Assembly: GCA_003538135.1 (NCBI GenBank) | Contig: DPOR01000011.1 | Location: 33,186 to 97,185, forward strand | DNA from: Oscillospiraceae bacterium | GTDB taxonomy: Bacteria; Bacillota; Clostridia; Oscillospirales; Acutalibacteraceae | Direction: 5' to 3' | DNA: 64,000 bases | Shown here: positions 43,875 to 53,038 of the stretch, piece after piece | Layout of the letters: each line of letters starts with the position of its first letter | Numbering within the stretch: the first letter of the stretch is position 1 | Notes under the pieces: generated by a model | The model's database searches: none | Seen by the model: the letters and a program-made list of their open reading frames with translations, nothing else | Told to the model about the DNA's origin: nothing | Program-made: the position numbers and the translations under genes

Positions 43875-43903
43875 TTGATTTCGGACGCGTTTTATGTTAT
43901 TAT
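43875..43903 (+). promoter_or_regulatory. Probable promoter of cdaA-cdaR
   Basis: TTGATT (43875-43880) and TATTAT (43898-43903) are spaced by 17 bases, two bases after the ispF stop and 24 bases before the cdaA start. Confidence 0.55.
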
Positions 43904-43926
43904 AAGAATTGAAGAGAGGTATGCCT

Positions 43927-44808
43927 ATGTTTACTGAAAAGATTGCATCTCTCTGGGATCAGCTGAGGGTCGTTTTCTCCGACTTCGCCTTCACCGACTT
44001 CCTGGATATCTGTCTCGTTGCGTTCGTTCTTTACAGTGTTATCAAGCTTATCCGTGAGACAAAGGCCATTCAGCTTGCAAAAGGTCTTTTGCTTTTCGGA
44101 GTGGCTTATCTTGTCATATACCTGCTCGATATGCAGGCGAGCGAGTTTATATTCAAAAAAGTTTTCGGCGAGATAATTATTGTCCTCGTCATTCTCTTTC
44201 AGCCCGAGCTGCGCCATATGCTCGAGTCCGTCGGCAGGCGAAGTATAACGAAGCTCAACCTCTTCGGCGTGCGCGACGAGGAGTCGGAGCGCAACCAGAG
44301 AATAAAGGAATCGATATATGCCGTTTGCAAAGCGTGCCACACTATGAGCGAGAGCAAGACGGGTTCGCTCATAGTCTTTGAGCATGACACTCTTTTAGGC
44401 GATATCATAAAGAGCGGAACGCCCGTAGATGCGATAGTCTCGCGTGAGCTCATAGGCAATATTTTCTATAACGGCGCGCCGCTGCATGACGGAGCCGCGG
44501 TTATCCGCGACGGCAGGGTAGTGGCCGCAGGCTGCGTTCTTCCGCTGACTCAAAAGGAAAATCTTGACACTCAGCTCGGCACCCGCCACAGAGCCGCCAT
44601 AGGCATGAGCGAGCAGGGTGACGCTATGATAGTCGTAACCTCCGAGGAGACGGGAACGATTTCCATAGCCTGCAAGGGTCAGCTTACAAGAAACCTCACC
44701 GATTCCGACCTGCGCGAGCATCTTATCCGCTACCTGTGCGACACGGACAACGAGGAAAAAACCGCCGTCAAAGGCATACGCAAGCTGTTCGGAGGTTTTA
44801 AAAAATGA
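43927..44808 (+). CDS. cdaA: Diadenylate cyclase CdaA (c-di-AMP synthase)
   Basis: A 293-residue membrane enzyme with three N-terminal helices (about 25-100) and a DAC domain. The catalytic DGA motif is at 188-190 (LHDGAAVI) and the RHR motif at 220-222 (GTRHRAAIG). It makes c-di-AMP, which controls osmolyte and potassium balance and cell-wall stress. ATG 43927 has GAGAGG at seven bases; ATG 43921 would be too close. It overlaps cdaR by four bases, the usual pairing. Confidence 0.95.
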   Translation: MFTEKIASLWDQLRVVFSDFAFTDFLDICLVAFVLYSVIKLIRETKAIQLAKGLLLFGVAYLVIYLLDMQASEFIFKKVFGEIIIVLVILFQPELRHMLESVGRRSITKLNLFGVRDEESERNQRIKESIYAVCKACHTMSESKTGSLIVFEHDTLLGDIIKSGTPVDAIVSRELIGNIFYNGAPLHDGAAVIRDGRVVAAGCVLPLTQKENLDTQLGTRHRAAIGMSEQGDAMIVVTSEETGTISIACKGQLTRNLTDSDLREHLIRYLCDTDNEEKTAVKGIRKLFGGFKK

Positions 44809-46094
44809 AAAAGAAAAAGATAAGCCTCAAAAATCTCATATATGATAACAGATTCGTCTTGACTCTCTCGATTATTGCGGCGGTTATAATCTGGATAGTC
44901 GTCGCCATTCAGGCGAGCCCCGAGGATGACCGCATAGTTAAGGACGTTCCCGTGAAGATTGAGATTTCGAACAATGTCTCGAATCTCGGTCTGCAGATGT
45001 TCGGCAATACAGATTTTACCGTTGAAGTCAAGGTTCACGGCAAACGCTACGATGTCGCAGAGAGTGTGCTGACAAAGGACGATATCTCCGTTGTCGCAAA
45101 AACGAACTATGTTGACTCCACGGGCAGCCAGACGCTCAAGCTCGAGGTGACGCCGAAGGATCCGAATAAAGCAAACTACGAGATAGTCTCGCTCTCGCAG
45201 GACTCGATTAATGTGTATTTCGATTATTATAAAGAGGGCGAATACACTCTCCAAACGGATATTATCTATGACGGAGCGTCATATGTAACTAACGGCCTGA
45301 TAGCGGAAACTCCGGTGCTCTCGGCGAACACGGTCAAGCTCTCCGGCCCCGTGACCGAGATGGTGAAGATAAAGAAGGTAGTCGCGCGCGTCACGCTTAA
45401 CAAAAAGCTCAGCGCAACAACGACGCTCGACGCCGAGATAATCCCGCTTAGCGAATACGGCGGAAAGCTCCAGTATATCACCGTCAACGACGGCATAGCC
45501 GATATCACGATGACCCTCCCGGTTTATCAGCGCGCAGAGCTGCCGACTACGGTCACCTTCAAGAACGCACCCGCAGTCTACGCGAGTAAGCCTCCCGCGT
45601 TTACGTGCAGCCCCGCAAGACTCAATTTCACCATGGACGCGACAAAGCTTGCCTCATTAACCGAGCTGTCGGTGGCCGATATCGACTTCTATATGCTCGG
45701 CGCGGGCAAAAATGAGATAACGATAGATTTGACCACCCTGAACGGAGTCAAGATAATGAGCGGGGAGACGAAGCTAAAGGTAACTGTTGAGATGAGCGGC
45801 GTTACCTCGGAAAAGAACTCGGTAAGCGCCAATAACGTCTCGTTTATAAATGTCCCGACAGGCTATAAAGCTGTCTTGACGCAGACGAAGATACCGTCGG
45901 TTGAGGTTGTCGGTCCGGAGTCGGAGCTCAAAAAGATATCCTCGGAGCAGCTCTTTGCGGAGGTTGACCTGAGCAATGCCGATCCCACCCAGTCGCACGG
46001 TACGGCATATGCCCGCGCCTATGTAAAGGACAGCAACAACTGCTGGGTGCATAACAGATATACGGTCAGTTACAGACTTGAAAAAGTCCAGTAA
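44805..46094 (+). CDS. cdaR: CdaR-like YbbR-domain protein
   Basis: A 429-residue protein with one N-terminal membrane helix (LTLSIIAAVIIWIVVAIQ) and an extracytoplasmic region of repeated YbbR domains (units such as VKIEISNNVSNLGLQ and TDIIYDGASYVTNGLIAE). CdaR binds and modulates CdaA at the membrane. Its overlap with cdaA indicates translational coupling. Confidence 0.9.
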   Translation: MKKKKISLKNLIYDNRFVLTLSIIAAVIIWIVVAIQASPEDDRIVKDVPVKIEISNNVSNLGLQMFGNTDFTVEVKVHGKRYDVAESVLTKDDISVVAKTNYVDSTGSQTLKLEVTPKDPNKANYEIVSLSQDSINVYFDYYKEGEYTLQTDIIYDGASYVTNGLIAETPVLSANTVKLSGPVTEMVKIKKVVARVTLNKKLSATTTLDAEIIPLSEYGGKLQYITVNDGIADITMTLPVYQRAELPTTVTFKNAPAVYASKPPAFTCSPARLNFTMDATKLASLTELSVADIDFYMLGAGKNEITIDLTTLNGVKIMSGETKLKVTVEMSGVTSEKNSVSANNVSFINVPTGYKAVLTQTKIPSVEVVGPESELKKISSEQLFAEVDLSNADPTQSHGTAYARAYVKDSNNCWVHNRYTVSYRLEKVQ

Positions 46095-46141
46095 CGGAAA
46101 AATCAAGCTTTCCGCAAATGCAGAGAGTGCCATCAGACAGG

Positions 46142-46180
46142 TAACAGGCACAGCGGTATTAACTGCTGTGCCTGTTATTG
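46142..46180 (+). terminator. Hairpin after cdaR
   Basis: Near-perfect arms TAACAGGCACAGC and GCTGTGCCTGTTA form a 13-bp stem about 50 bases after the cdaR stop. The T tract is missing, so it may be a weak terminator or a transcript stabiliser. Confidence 0.5.
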
Positions 46181-46280
46181 CATAATTCGTTTCTGTACGG
46201 AACTAAAGCAGGACCGAAACGATAAACTTGTATTAGCTGAATCAGCCACACAAACAGCAAGAAGAAAGGGGGACGCAATA

Positions 46281-46979
46281 TTGCGATATTTTAGGTATGA
46301 GAATACAAATGAAAATCTGAACAATGATCTGAAAGAACAATATAAAACCTTAAACAATTGCGAAAAACGCATCTTCCGAAAAGAAAAAATGCGGCAAAAA
46401 ATCATTACGGCTGTTTCGATCTTCATCTACATTGTTGCTGCTGCCGCGGGCTTATGTCTGCTTAACTTGATTCCGCAACCGAACGGTTTGTTTTGGCGCC
46501 TTCTTGTTGGTGCCGGAAAATTGATTGCCGCTCTTTTCATTCTCGTTATTTGCGGAGTATTAACCGTCGAATTGACCAAAGGGTTATGGAAAAAAGCCGA
46601 ATCGGTCAATGTCCCCGCAAAGAAAAAAGAAATCTTATCAAAAGCCTGTGGTCACTTGCGGGATTGTTATGGTTTACAGGAGCCATATATTATAACCAAG
46701 TGTTTTGATGCTGCGGATAAAAAGTTTCAAAAGCATGATGTTTGCCTTTTCATTGTTGGCGACGAGCTGCGCATCACTGCCGATTTGATTCATGGATTTC
46801 TTCACGGAGAAAGGGATTTAGGCTGCTATGCTTTCGTGAAGCATGAGATAACATTATCAAAACAGCCGTGCGGGCAACAATTAATGCTGGAAATGAAAGC
46901 AGGTGAAAACACCTTTTTGTTAGGATACCGGGCAAAAGGGTTTATTGAAAAGAACTTCATCGGAAAAGAAACTGATTAA
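46281..46979 (+). CDS. Hypothetical two-helix membrane protein
   Basis: A 232-residue protein of unknown function. A charged N-terminus (residues 1-42) is followed by two membrane helices (IITAVSIFIYIVAAAAGLCL and GKLIAALFILVICGVLTVEL) and a cytoplasmic domain of about 130 residues, strand-rich, with DVCLFIVGDELRITADLIHG. The TTG at 46281 is supported by AAAGGGGG eight bases upstream. No homology is recognised. Base composition is more AT-rich than in the cda genes, hinting at accessory content. Confidence 0.6.
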   Translation: MRYFRYENTNENLNNDLKEQYKTLNNCEKRIFRKEKMRQKIITAVSIFIYIVAAAAGLCLLNLIPQPNGLFWRLLVGAGKLIAALFILVICGVLTVELTKGLWKKAESVNVPAKKKEILSKACGHLRDCYGLQEPYIITKCFDAADKKFQKHDVCLFIVGDELRITADLIHGFLHGERDLGCYAFVKHEITLSKQPCGQQLMLEMKAGENTFLLGYRAKGFIEKNFIGKETD

Positions 46980-47050
46980 ATTCTGATTTTACAAGTTGAT
47001 TTAAGGGTGCCTTATATGCATAGCATTCGGCACATAGCGCAATCAATGAT

Positions 47051-47085
47051 AAAAGCTAAGCTGTTTTTGCAGCTTAGCTTTATTG
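47051..47085 (+). terminator. Terminator after the two-helix membrane protein
   Basis: The stem AAAGCTAAGCTG/CAGCTTAGCTTT (47051-47080) is perfect and is followed by ATTGCTTTT on the plus strand. Confidence 0.75.
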
Positions 47086-47128
47086 CTTTTCGGCCACCTT
47101 GCCAATGCGTATACTTGTTTTTGCCAAA

Positions 47129-47165
47129 GCAAAAAGCGGGGCACGAAAACCGTGCTCCGCCTTTC
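47129..47165 (-). terminator. Terminator of the leftward pheST-side genes
   Basis: On the minus strand a stem AAAGGCGGAGCACG pairs with CGTGCCCCGCTTT (one mismatch) and is followed by TTGCTTTGG. It lies directly after the stop at 47167. Confidence 0.7.
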
Positions 47166-47166
47166 G

Positions 47167-47460
47167 TTATGCTCTTTTCTGAAGCTCGCGCTCAAGCCAT
47201 ATCGAACCGATATCTATCGCGCTGTACAGACCTCTGCGCTCCGCTTTCTTGAGAATCCTGTCTCGCGGACGAAGATCTTCGTCTGTGCTGACGAGCTGCA
47301 CGAGTATTTTGTCTGAGAGCTCCGCGCCGTTTACGTTTTTAGTCGAGGTTATCTGCATCATGATTATGCAGGGCTCATCCATATATCCGTAATAAAGCGT
47401 GTTGTCTTTTCTGACAAGGGGCTTGCCCTTGTACATGAGAAGCTTTTTGTTCTCCGCCAC
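47167..47460 (-). CDS. Hypothetical protein, 97 residues
   Basis: A small protein starting MAENKKLLMYKGKPLVRKDN. It contains strands with CIIMMQITSTKNVNG and a basic C-terminus (RDRILKKAERRGL). The function is unrecognised. It lies 32 bases downstream of the IreB-family gene and may be co-transcribed. No membrane segment is seen. Confidence 0.65.
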   Translation of the reverse strand: MAENKKLLMYKGKPLVRKDNTLYYGYMDEPCIIMMQITSTKNVNGAELSDKILVQLVSTDEDLRPRDRILKKAERRGLYSAIDIGSIWLERELQKRA

Positions 47461-47492
47461 TCAATGTCACTCCAATCAGGTTATAGTCGCAC

Positions 47493-47744
47493 TTATTTCT
47501 TGATTCCGAGATAATCCTCAACCATGCTCTGCAGCAGCTCGTCTCTGTCGAGCTTTCTGACAAGGCTGCGGGCATTGTTGTGGGTGGTGATATAAGTCGG
47601 ATCCTCGGAAAGGATGTAGCCAACTATCTGGCTGACCGAATTATACCCCTTTTCGTTGAGCGCTTTATAAACCTCAAGGAGTATCTTCTTCATTTCTTCG
47701 TCATTTTCATTCTTTATCGAGAACTGAATGGTCTCGTCGGCCAT
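47493..47744 (-). CDS. IreB-family (UPF0297) regulatory phosphoprotein
   Basis: An 83-residue protein with the family core NALNEKGYNSVSQIVGYILSED-like region and THNNARSLVRKLDRDELL. IreB in enterococci is phosphorylated by the kinase IreK and affects cell-wall stress resistance. The ATG at 47744 has GGAGGT seven bases upstream. In many Firmicutes it lies between alaS and ruvX; here it lies beside pheT, a displaced setting. Confidence 0.88.
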   Translation of the reverse strand: MADETIQFSIKNENDEEMKKILLEVYKALNEKGYNSVSQIVGYILSEDPTYITTHNNARSLVRKLDRDELLQSMVEDYLGIKK

Positions 47745-47813
47745 GAGTACCACCTCCGTAATTTTATTATATACCAAAACTTGTAACAAGACAATGGTAT
47801 TTTTGAAATTAAT

Positions 47814-50177
47814 TTAAACTCTCAGCGAAACGCCTATTGCGGAAAGTCTGCGGAGTATCTCGTCTATCCAGCCCTGAACCTCTTCCATTTCGAGCGTGCG
47901 GTCATGCGAGGAGAAGGTGAAGCGAAGCGTGATGCTCTTTGTGCCGAGCAGCTCGTAGGTGTCGATGAGCTTAACGCTCTCGAGCTCCTCGATATTCATG
48001 CTTCTCCAATTCTCGGAAAGCTCGTCGTATGTGACGCCCTTTCTGAGCACGAGCGAGAGGTCGTAGTAGGTGGACTGCCTCGACGAGGGCTCCTTAAACG
48101 TAATGTCGTATGCTTTAGCATCGCTGAACTTGTCTATATCCAGCTCTATGCAGACCGCAGAGCCCGTCTTGTCGAGCTTCGCGGAGTTCTGCGGATGCAG
48201 AGCACAGATAAAGCCGACCTCATTGCCATCCGCAAGAACGGCGGCGGTGTTCTTGGGATGCTGCCAGGCGTGCGTGGGCGCTTTCTTTGCGAACTTCGGC
48301 GCGCAGTGCTTTATCTGCTCAAAGAAGCAGTTGACGACTTCGACCGCCTTGTAGTAGAGGTCGCGCTCGCTCTGCGACTTCGAGAACAGCACAACGCCGA
48401 GGTGGCGGCGCTCGTTGCAGTAGCCGTTTTCGAGTGTGCCTTCAACAACTCTGCCTATCTCGAATATGCCGTAGCTGTCCGCAAAATCCTTGTTCTCATA
48501 TGCCGCGACAAGCAGGGTGGGCAGCATAGAGTCGCGCAGAACGCCGTTATCCGAGCTTTCGATGTTGAGTATCTTAACATTGTCCTCAACCTCAATGCCG
48601 AGCTTCTTGTATTTCTTCTTGTCGCACCAGATGTAGGAATGAACCTCATGTATGGAGTATTTCTTGACGAGAATGTCCTTTATCTCGTCGGCTATGAGCC
48701 TCTCGGGCGCGCTGTGTACGGGCTTGAGGGGGCTGCGGGTGGTGGTTATCTCGAAGTTGTCGTAGCCGTAGATTCTCGTTATCTCTTCGATGATGTCTGC
48801 CTTTATCGTAACATCCTTGGTGGCTCTCCAGGAGGGGACGGTGACGGTGAAAACGCCGTCCTTCTCGTCAACGCCGAAGCCGAGCAGTGTAAGAGTCTGA
48901 ACAATTCGTTCGTTGCTGATTTCGATTCCGGTGTATCTGTCAACATATGCCTTGTCGAAGGTGAGCGTTATCTGAGAATATCTCTTAACGTATTCGTCCG
49001 TCAGCTTTGAGTCGATAATCGCGCCGCCGTCTATATCCTTGACGAGCTTTACAAAGCGCTTTATCGCAAGAATGGTCAGCTCGGGGTCAAGCATCTTCTC
49101 ATATCTTGCGCTCGCGTCGGTGCGCAGACCGAGGCGGGAGGAGGACTTTCGAACGCAGATGCCGTCGAAGTTCGCGGACTCAAGCACAACGCTCGACGTG
49201 TCGCCGACTATCTCGGAGTCGAGTCCGCCCATTATACCGGCTATCGCAACGGGCTCTTCGCGGTTATATATGAGCAGGGTGTTGGTGTCCGCTTTTCTCT
49301 CTGCACCGTCAAGGGTGACGAAATCGATTTCCTCTTTGGGTGTGTCAACTTTTATGCTGTCAACCTTGGAGGCGTCGAATGCGTGGGTCGGCTGACCGAT
49401 TTCGAGCATGATGTAGTTGGTGAGGTCTGCGAGCAGATTTATCGGTCTCATGCCGCAGTAGAACAGCCTTATTCTTATCTCCATGGGGCTGACGTGCTTT
49501 GTGATATTCGCCATCCTGAGGCAGGAGTATCTGTACACGTGGTCGGTGTCGCCGACGGTGACGGGGATAATATCTTCGCTGTCGCTGTCAAGCTCGGCGA
49601 GGTCGAGCGGCTTTAACTCGCGGCCTGTGAGGGCGGCGAACTCGCGCGCGATTCCGTAGTGACCCCAGAGGTCGGGACGGTTTGTGAGCGACTTGTTGTC
49701 AACCTCAAAGACAACGTCGTCTATCGGGAACAGTTCCTTTATGTCGGTGCCGTTCTTATATGCGGGGTCGAGCTCCATTATTCCGGAGTTCTCGTCGCTT
49801 ATTCCGAGCTCTTTTTCGGAGCAGCACATACCATCGGACTCGTATCCGGCCACGGTAGCTTTGCTTATTTCGCCCGCAACGACTCTGCCGCCCGCAGTCG
49901 CAAAAGCGACCTTCTGGCCGACCTTGACGTTCGGCGCGCCGCATACGCAGTTTACGACTCTGTCGCCGATATCAACGGTGAGCAGGTGAAGCTTCTTTGA
50001 CTCGGGGTGATTTTCGAGCGTCTTTATCTCGCCGACAACGACCTTCTGCACGTCGCGGCCCATATAATATATGTCCTCGACCTCGGCCGTAGCGAGGGTG
50101 AACTTGTTGATGAGCTCTTTTATATCGCATCCGTCAAGGTCAACATAATCCCTGATCCAGTTTATTGAAACAAGCAT
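47814..50177 (-). CDS. pheT: Phenylalanyl-tRNA synthetase beta subunit
   Basis: A 787-residue PheT. The N-terminal tRNA-binding domain (about 40-150) has VVGEIKTLENHPESKKLHLL. It is followed by the B3/B4 editing region, B5, the catalytic-like core and a C-terminal anticodon-binding FDX-ACB domain (YDLSLVLRKGVTYDELSENW). It pairs with PheS, four bases upstream on the minus strand. Confidence 0.96.
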   Translation of the reverse strand: MLVSINWIRDYVDLDGCDIKELINKFTLATAEVEDIYYMGRDVQKVVVGEIKTLENHPESKKLHLLTVDIGDRVVNCVCGAPNVKVGQKVAFATAGGRVVAGEISKATVAGYESDGMCCSEKELGISDENSGIMELDPAYKNGTDIKELFPIDDVVFEVDNKSLTNRPDLWGHYGIAREFAALTGRELKPLDLAELDSDSEDIIPVTVGDTDHVYRYSCLRMANITKHVSPMEIRIRLFYCGMRPINLLADLTNYIMLEIGQPTHAFDASKVDSIKVDTPKEEIDFVTLDGAERKADTNTLLIYNREEPVAIAGIMGGLDSEIVGDTSSVVLESANFDGICVRKSSSRLGLRTDASARYEKMLDPELTILAIKRFVKLVKDIDGGAIIDSKLTDEYVKRYSQITLTFDKAYVDRYTGIEISNERIVQTLTLLGFGVDEKDGVFTVTVPSWRATKDVTIKADIIEEITRIYGYDNFEITTTRSPLKPVHSAPERLIADEIKDILVKKYSIHEVHSYIWCDKKKYKKLGIEVEDNVKILNIESSDNGVLRDSMLPTLLVAAYENKDFADSYGIFEIGRVVEGTLENGYCNERRHLGVVLFSKSQSERDLYYKAVEVVNCFFEQIKHCAPKFAKKAPTHAWQHPKNTAAVLADGNEVGFICALHPQNSAKLDKTGSAVCIELDIDKFSDAKAYDITFKEPSSRQSTYYDLSLVLRKGVTYDELSENWRSMNIEELESVKLIDTYELLGTKSITLRFTFSSHDRTLEMEEVQGWIDEILRRLSAIGVSLRV

Positions 50178-50181
50178 GACT

Positions 50182-51267
50182 TTAAGCCTCCTCTTTCTTC
50201 GTGCCGTCGGGCACGGTGAACGATGAATTGGTGAACTGCGAGAGCGACTTGAGATTGCAGCTGTTGAATACGCGGATATCCTTTACGCCGTATTTCATCA
50301 TCGCAAGGCGCGTAAGTCCGAGACCGAAAGCGAAGCCCGAATACTTTTCGGGGTCGATTCCGCCCGCCTTGAGAACGTTCGGGTGTATCATGCCGCAGGG
50401 GCAAAGCTCAAGCCAGCCGGAATCCTTGCAGGATGAGCAGCCCTCGCCGCCGCAGATAAGGCACTGGATATCAAGCTCGAAGCCGGGCTCGACGAACGGA
50501 AAGAAGCCGGGGCGCAGGCGCACCGTGACATCCTTCTGAAAGACCTCGGAGAGCATGGTTTTCATGAAATATATGAGGTTCGATATGGATATGTCCCTGT
50601 CGACCATCATGCCCTCCATCTGGAAGAAGGTGTTCTCGTGGCAGGCGTCAATCTTCTCGTTTCTGAAGCAGCGTCCGGGGAAGATTGCGCGCAGCGGAAT
50701 ACCCTTTTCAAGGTCGGCGGCGTATTTGCGAAGAATCGTGTTCTGCGCCGCGGAGGTGTGGGTCTTGAGCAGCTGACCGTTGCTCAGATAATAGGTGTCC
50801 TGCATATCGCGCGCGGGATGATGCTTGGGAATGTTGAGCGCCTCGAAGCAGTTGTAGTCGTCGGTGATTTCGGAGTAGTCCTCTATGGAGAAGCCCATGT
50901 TGAGGAAAATCTCGTCAACCTCGCGCTGAACGAGGGTTATCGGGCTGTAAGAGCCGGGATTCGTGTCGCAGGGGAAGGACTCGTCGTAGACCTCCGCGCT
51001 GTCGATAAGGCGCTGCTCTTCGAGAGCCTTGAGCTCCTGAAGTCGCTCCTGCATGGAGCTCTCGATGAACTGCTTTATTGTGTTTATCTTCTGACCTGCC
51101 TCTTTTTTCTGATCGTTGGGCAGGGCGCGAAACTCGCTCATGAGATTTGCGATGTGACCCTTTTTGCCGAGGAATTCTATCCTCAGCTCCTCGAGCTCAG
51201 AGACCTTCTCCGCGTCGGCGGCTTTCTTTCTGAATAATTCTTTGAGCTTTTCGGCGTTTTCGTTCAT
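50182..51267 (-). CDS. pheS: Phenylalanyl-tRNA synthetase alpha subunit
   Basis: A 361-residue PheS. The N-terminal coiled coil (about 1-100) is followed by the class II core: HPARDMQDTYYLSNGQLLKT, FFQMEGMMVDRD and FGLGLTRLAMMKYG. ATG 51267 is preferred over that at 51291 because AAAGGA lies eight bases before it. It is controlled by the T-box leader directly upstream. Confidence 0.95.
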   Translation of the reverse strand: MNENAEKLKELFRKKAADAEKVSELEELRIEFLGKKGHIANLMSEFRALPNDQKKEAGQKINTIKQFIESSMQERLQELKALEEQRLIDSAEVYDESFPCDTNPGSYSPITLVQREVDEIFLNMGFSIEDYSEITDDYNCFEALNIPKHHPARDMQDTYYLSNGQLLKTHTSAAQNTILRKYAADLEKGIPLRAIFPGRCFRNEKIDACHENTFFQMEGMMVDRDISISNLIYFMKTMLSEVFQKDVTVRLRPGFFPFVEPGFELDIQCLICGGEGCSSCKDSGWLELCPCGMIHPNVLKAGGIDPEKYSGFAFGLGLTRLAMMKYGVKDIRVFNSCNLKSLSQFTNSSFTVPDGTKKEEA

Positions 51268-51322
51268 ACTTCTCATCCTTTCAAAAAGCATAATTTACTT
51301 CATATCTGCCGGCAGGGGAGGC

Positions 51323-51600
51323 AAAATAAAAAATCCTCCGTCCCACTGAGGGACGAAGGAAACTTCGCGGTACCACCCTGCATTCGCGTCCGAGGACGCC
51401 TCAGCCTGTTCCGCGCGATGGCGGACAGCACCGTGTAACGGCGGTGAACCGTCTCAGCCTACAACCCGAAGCTTCAGCCGAGCCGCTCCGGAGTGAACTT
51501 CGGCGTGCTCTGACACGGGATCATTCCAGCCAAGTGACCCCTCTCTGCGGTGTTCGCCGCGCGCCTACTCTCTCCATCTGTGCGTTGTTATATCCTATCT
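51323..51600 (-). promoter_or_regulatory. T-box riboswitch leader of pheST
   Basis: On the minus strand the T-box motif GGGTGGTACCGCG (plus 51367-51379) is followed by a strong terminator: TCCTTCGTCCC pairs with GGGACGGAGGA (plus 51334-51360), then TTTTTTATTTT. A TTC triplet within GAAGTTCACTC (plus 51491-51501) lies in the region expected for the specifier loop and fits tRNA-Phe. This controls pheST by uncharged tRNA. Confidence 0.9.
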
Positions 51601-51629
51601 ATAATAGCACATTATTTTATTTCTTGCAA
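51601..51629 (-). promoter_or_regulatory. Promoter of the pheST transcript
   Basis: On the minus strand TTGCAA (plus 51624-51629) and TATTAT (plus 51601-51606) are spaced by 17 bases. The promoter lies in the short gap after the ttcA-like gene and gives a start just ahead of the T-box leader. Confidence 0.65.
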
Positions 51630-51645
51630 GTGCCGTGCGAAAAAT

Positions 51646-52776
51646 TTATTTGCTGTCGTAATCATCAAGGAAGCTGTGCTTTATCCCGTCCTTTTTGTAG
51701 GCGAGAACCGTGTCGATATTGACATTCTCAACGCTGCTGAATATGCACTTTTCAACGTCGGGATTGCTCCTTTTAAGCTCGCGGATGAGCTCCTTTGTCT
51801 CCTGACGCTTTGAGTGATTCTGCCCGTCGTTGCAGGTGGTGCAGGTGTCGGTAAATTTGCAGGCGCATTGAATAAAGTGCAGCCCGTTGTAGTCGCGCCA
51901 CGCCTTTATGTCGTCCTCGCGCACAAGATAGAGCGGGCGTATCAGCTCCATGCCGGGGTAGTTCGTGCTGTGCAGCTTGGGCATCATCGTCTGTATCTGC
52001 GCCCCGTGTAGCATACCCATTAAGATAGTCTCGATAACATCGTCGTAGTGGTGGCCGAGCGCTATCTTGTTGCAGCCGAGCTCCTGCGCGAATTTATAGA
52101 GATATCCGCGTCTCATCCTCGCGCAGAGATAGCAGGGAGATTTTTTGACATTGTAGACGGATTTGAATATGTCCGACTCGAATATGTTTATCGGGATGTT
52201 CAGCGCCCGCGCGTTGTCCTCGATTATCCTGCGGTTCTCGGGATTATAGCCGGGATCCATGATGAGATACTTGACGTCGAAATTAACATTGCTGTATCGC
52301 TTGAGCTCCTGAAAGAGCTTAGCCATGAGCATCGAGTCCTTGCCGCCCGAGATGCAGACCGCCACTCTGTCGCCCTCGTTTACGAGCTTGTAGAGCTTGA
52401 GCGCCTTTGTAAACGGGCTCATTATCGAAACGCGAAACTTTTTTCTCAGACTCTGCTCAACCTTTTGGCACAGCTCGCCGTCCTGCCGATTCTTAATATC
52501 AAGGCGCATCCATGCGAGATAGCCGCCCTCGAGACTGTATGCCTCATAGCCCTGCTCGCAGAGTCTGTCCGCAACATCTATGCTGAAAATTCCGTGCGCG
52601 CAGTAGATTATTATCTTCTTGTCTCTGTCCGTCGGCGGATTTTCGCAGAGCTCCTCGGCGGTTATGTGCACGGAGCCGGGGATAAACCCGTAGGCTCTGT
52701 CCGTCTCGCTTCTTATGTCGTAGACGGTATATTCTCCGTCCTTCAGTCTGTTCAGCTGTTCTGCCGATATTTCCAT
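51646..52776 (-). CDS. Rhodanese-TtcA fusion, predicted tRNA sulfur-transfer enzyme
   Basis: A 376-residue fusion. Residues 1-100 are a rhodanese domain with its cysteine Cys59 in IIIYCAHGIFS. Residues 115-376 are a PP-loop ATPase of the TtcA/TtuA type, with SGGKDS at 143-148, the cluster pair CYLC at 215-218 and an extra cysteine group CACKFTDTCTTC near 304-315. TtcA thiolates C32 of tRNA using a Fe-S cluster; a fused rhodanese would supply the sulfur. No other sulfur-carrier gene is close. Whether the target is cytidine or another tRNA base cannot be decided from sequence. Confidence 0.85.
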   Translation of the reverse strand: MEISAEQLNRLKDGEYTVYDIRSETDRAYGFIPGSVHITAEELCENPPTDRDKKIIIYCAHGIFSIDVADRLCEQGYEAYSLEGGYLAWMRLDIKNRQDGELCQKVEQSLRKKFRVSIMSPFTKALKLYKLVNEGDRVAVCISGGKDSMLMAKLFQELKRYSNVNFDVKYLIMDPGYNPENRRIIEDNARALNIPINIFESDIFKSVYNVKKSPCYLCARMRRGYLYKFAQELGCNKIALGHHYDDVIETILMGMLHGAQIQTMMPKLHSTNYPGMELIRPLYLVREDDIKAWRDYNGLHFIQCACKFTDTCTTCNDGQNHSKRQETKELIRELKRSNPDVEKCIFSSVENVNIDTVLAYKKDGIKHSFLDDYDSK

Positions 52777-52934
52777 TGCCCGCGCTCCAATGCTGCGTTT
52801 TTGCCGTGTGCGGCGTGTTTGATATTATACCGCGAAACATGGCGATTTGTCTATAAAAAGACGCAAAGAACAAGCGGGAAATCTGCTTGATTTTAGTTTA
52901 GAAGAAACGCTCTCGGCAAAATGAAATATAATCC

Positions 52935-52963
52935 TTGATAAAGCTCGGAGATTTTTATATAAT
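52935..52963 (+). promoter_or_regulatory. Promoter of the sugar-sensing two-component genes
   Basis: TTGATA (52935-52940) and consensus TATAAT (52958-52963) are spaced by 17 bases, 76 bases before the response-regulator start. A long leader follows without an obvious hairpin. Confidence 0.65.
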
Positions 52964-53038
52964 AAAATCAAGAATTGCATCCGGCGGGTGTTTAGAGTTA
53001 GCATACATGAAAAAATGATTTTATGCGAGGTCATGATT

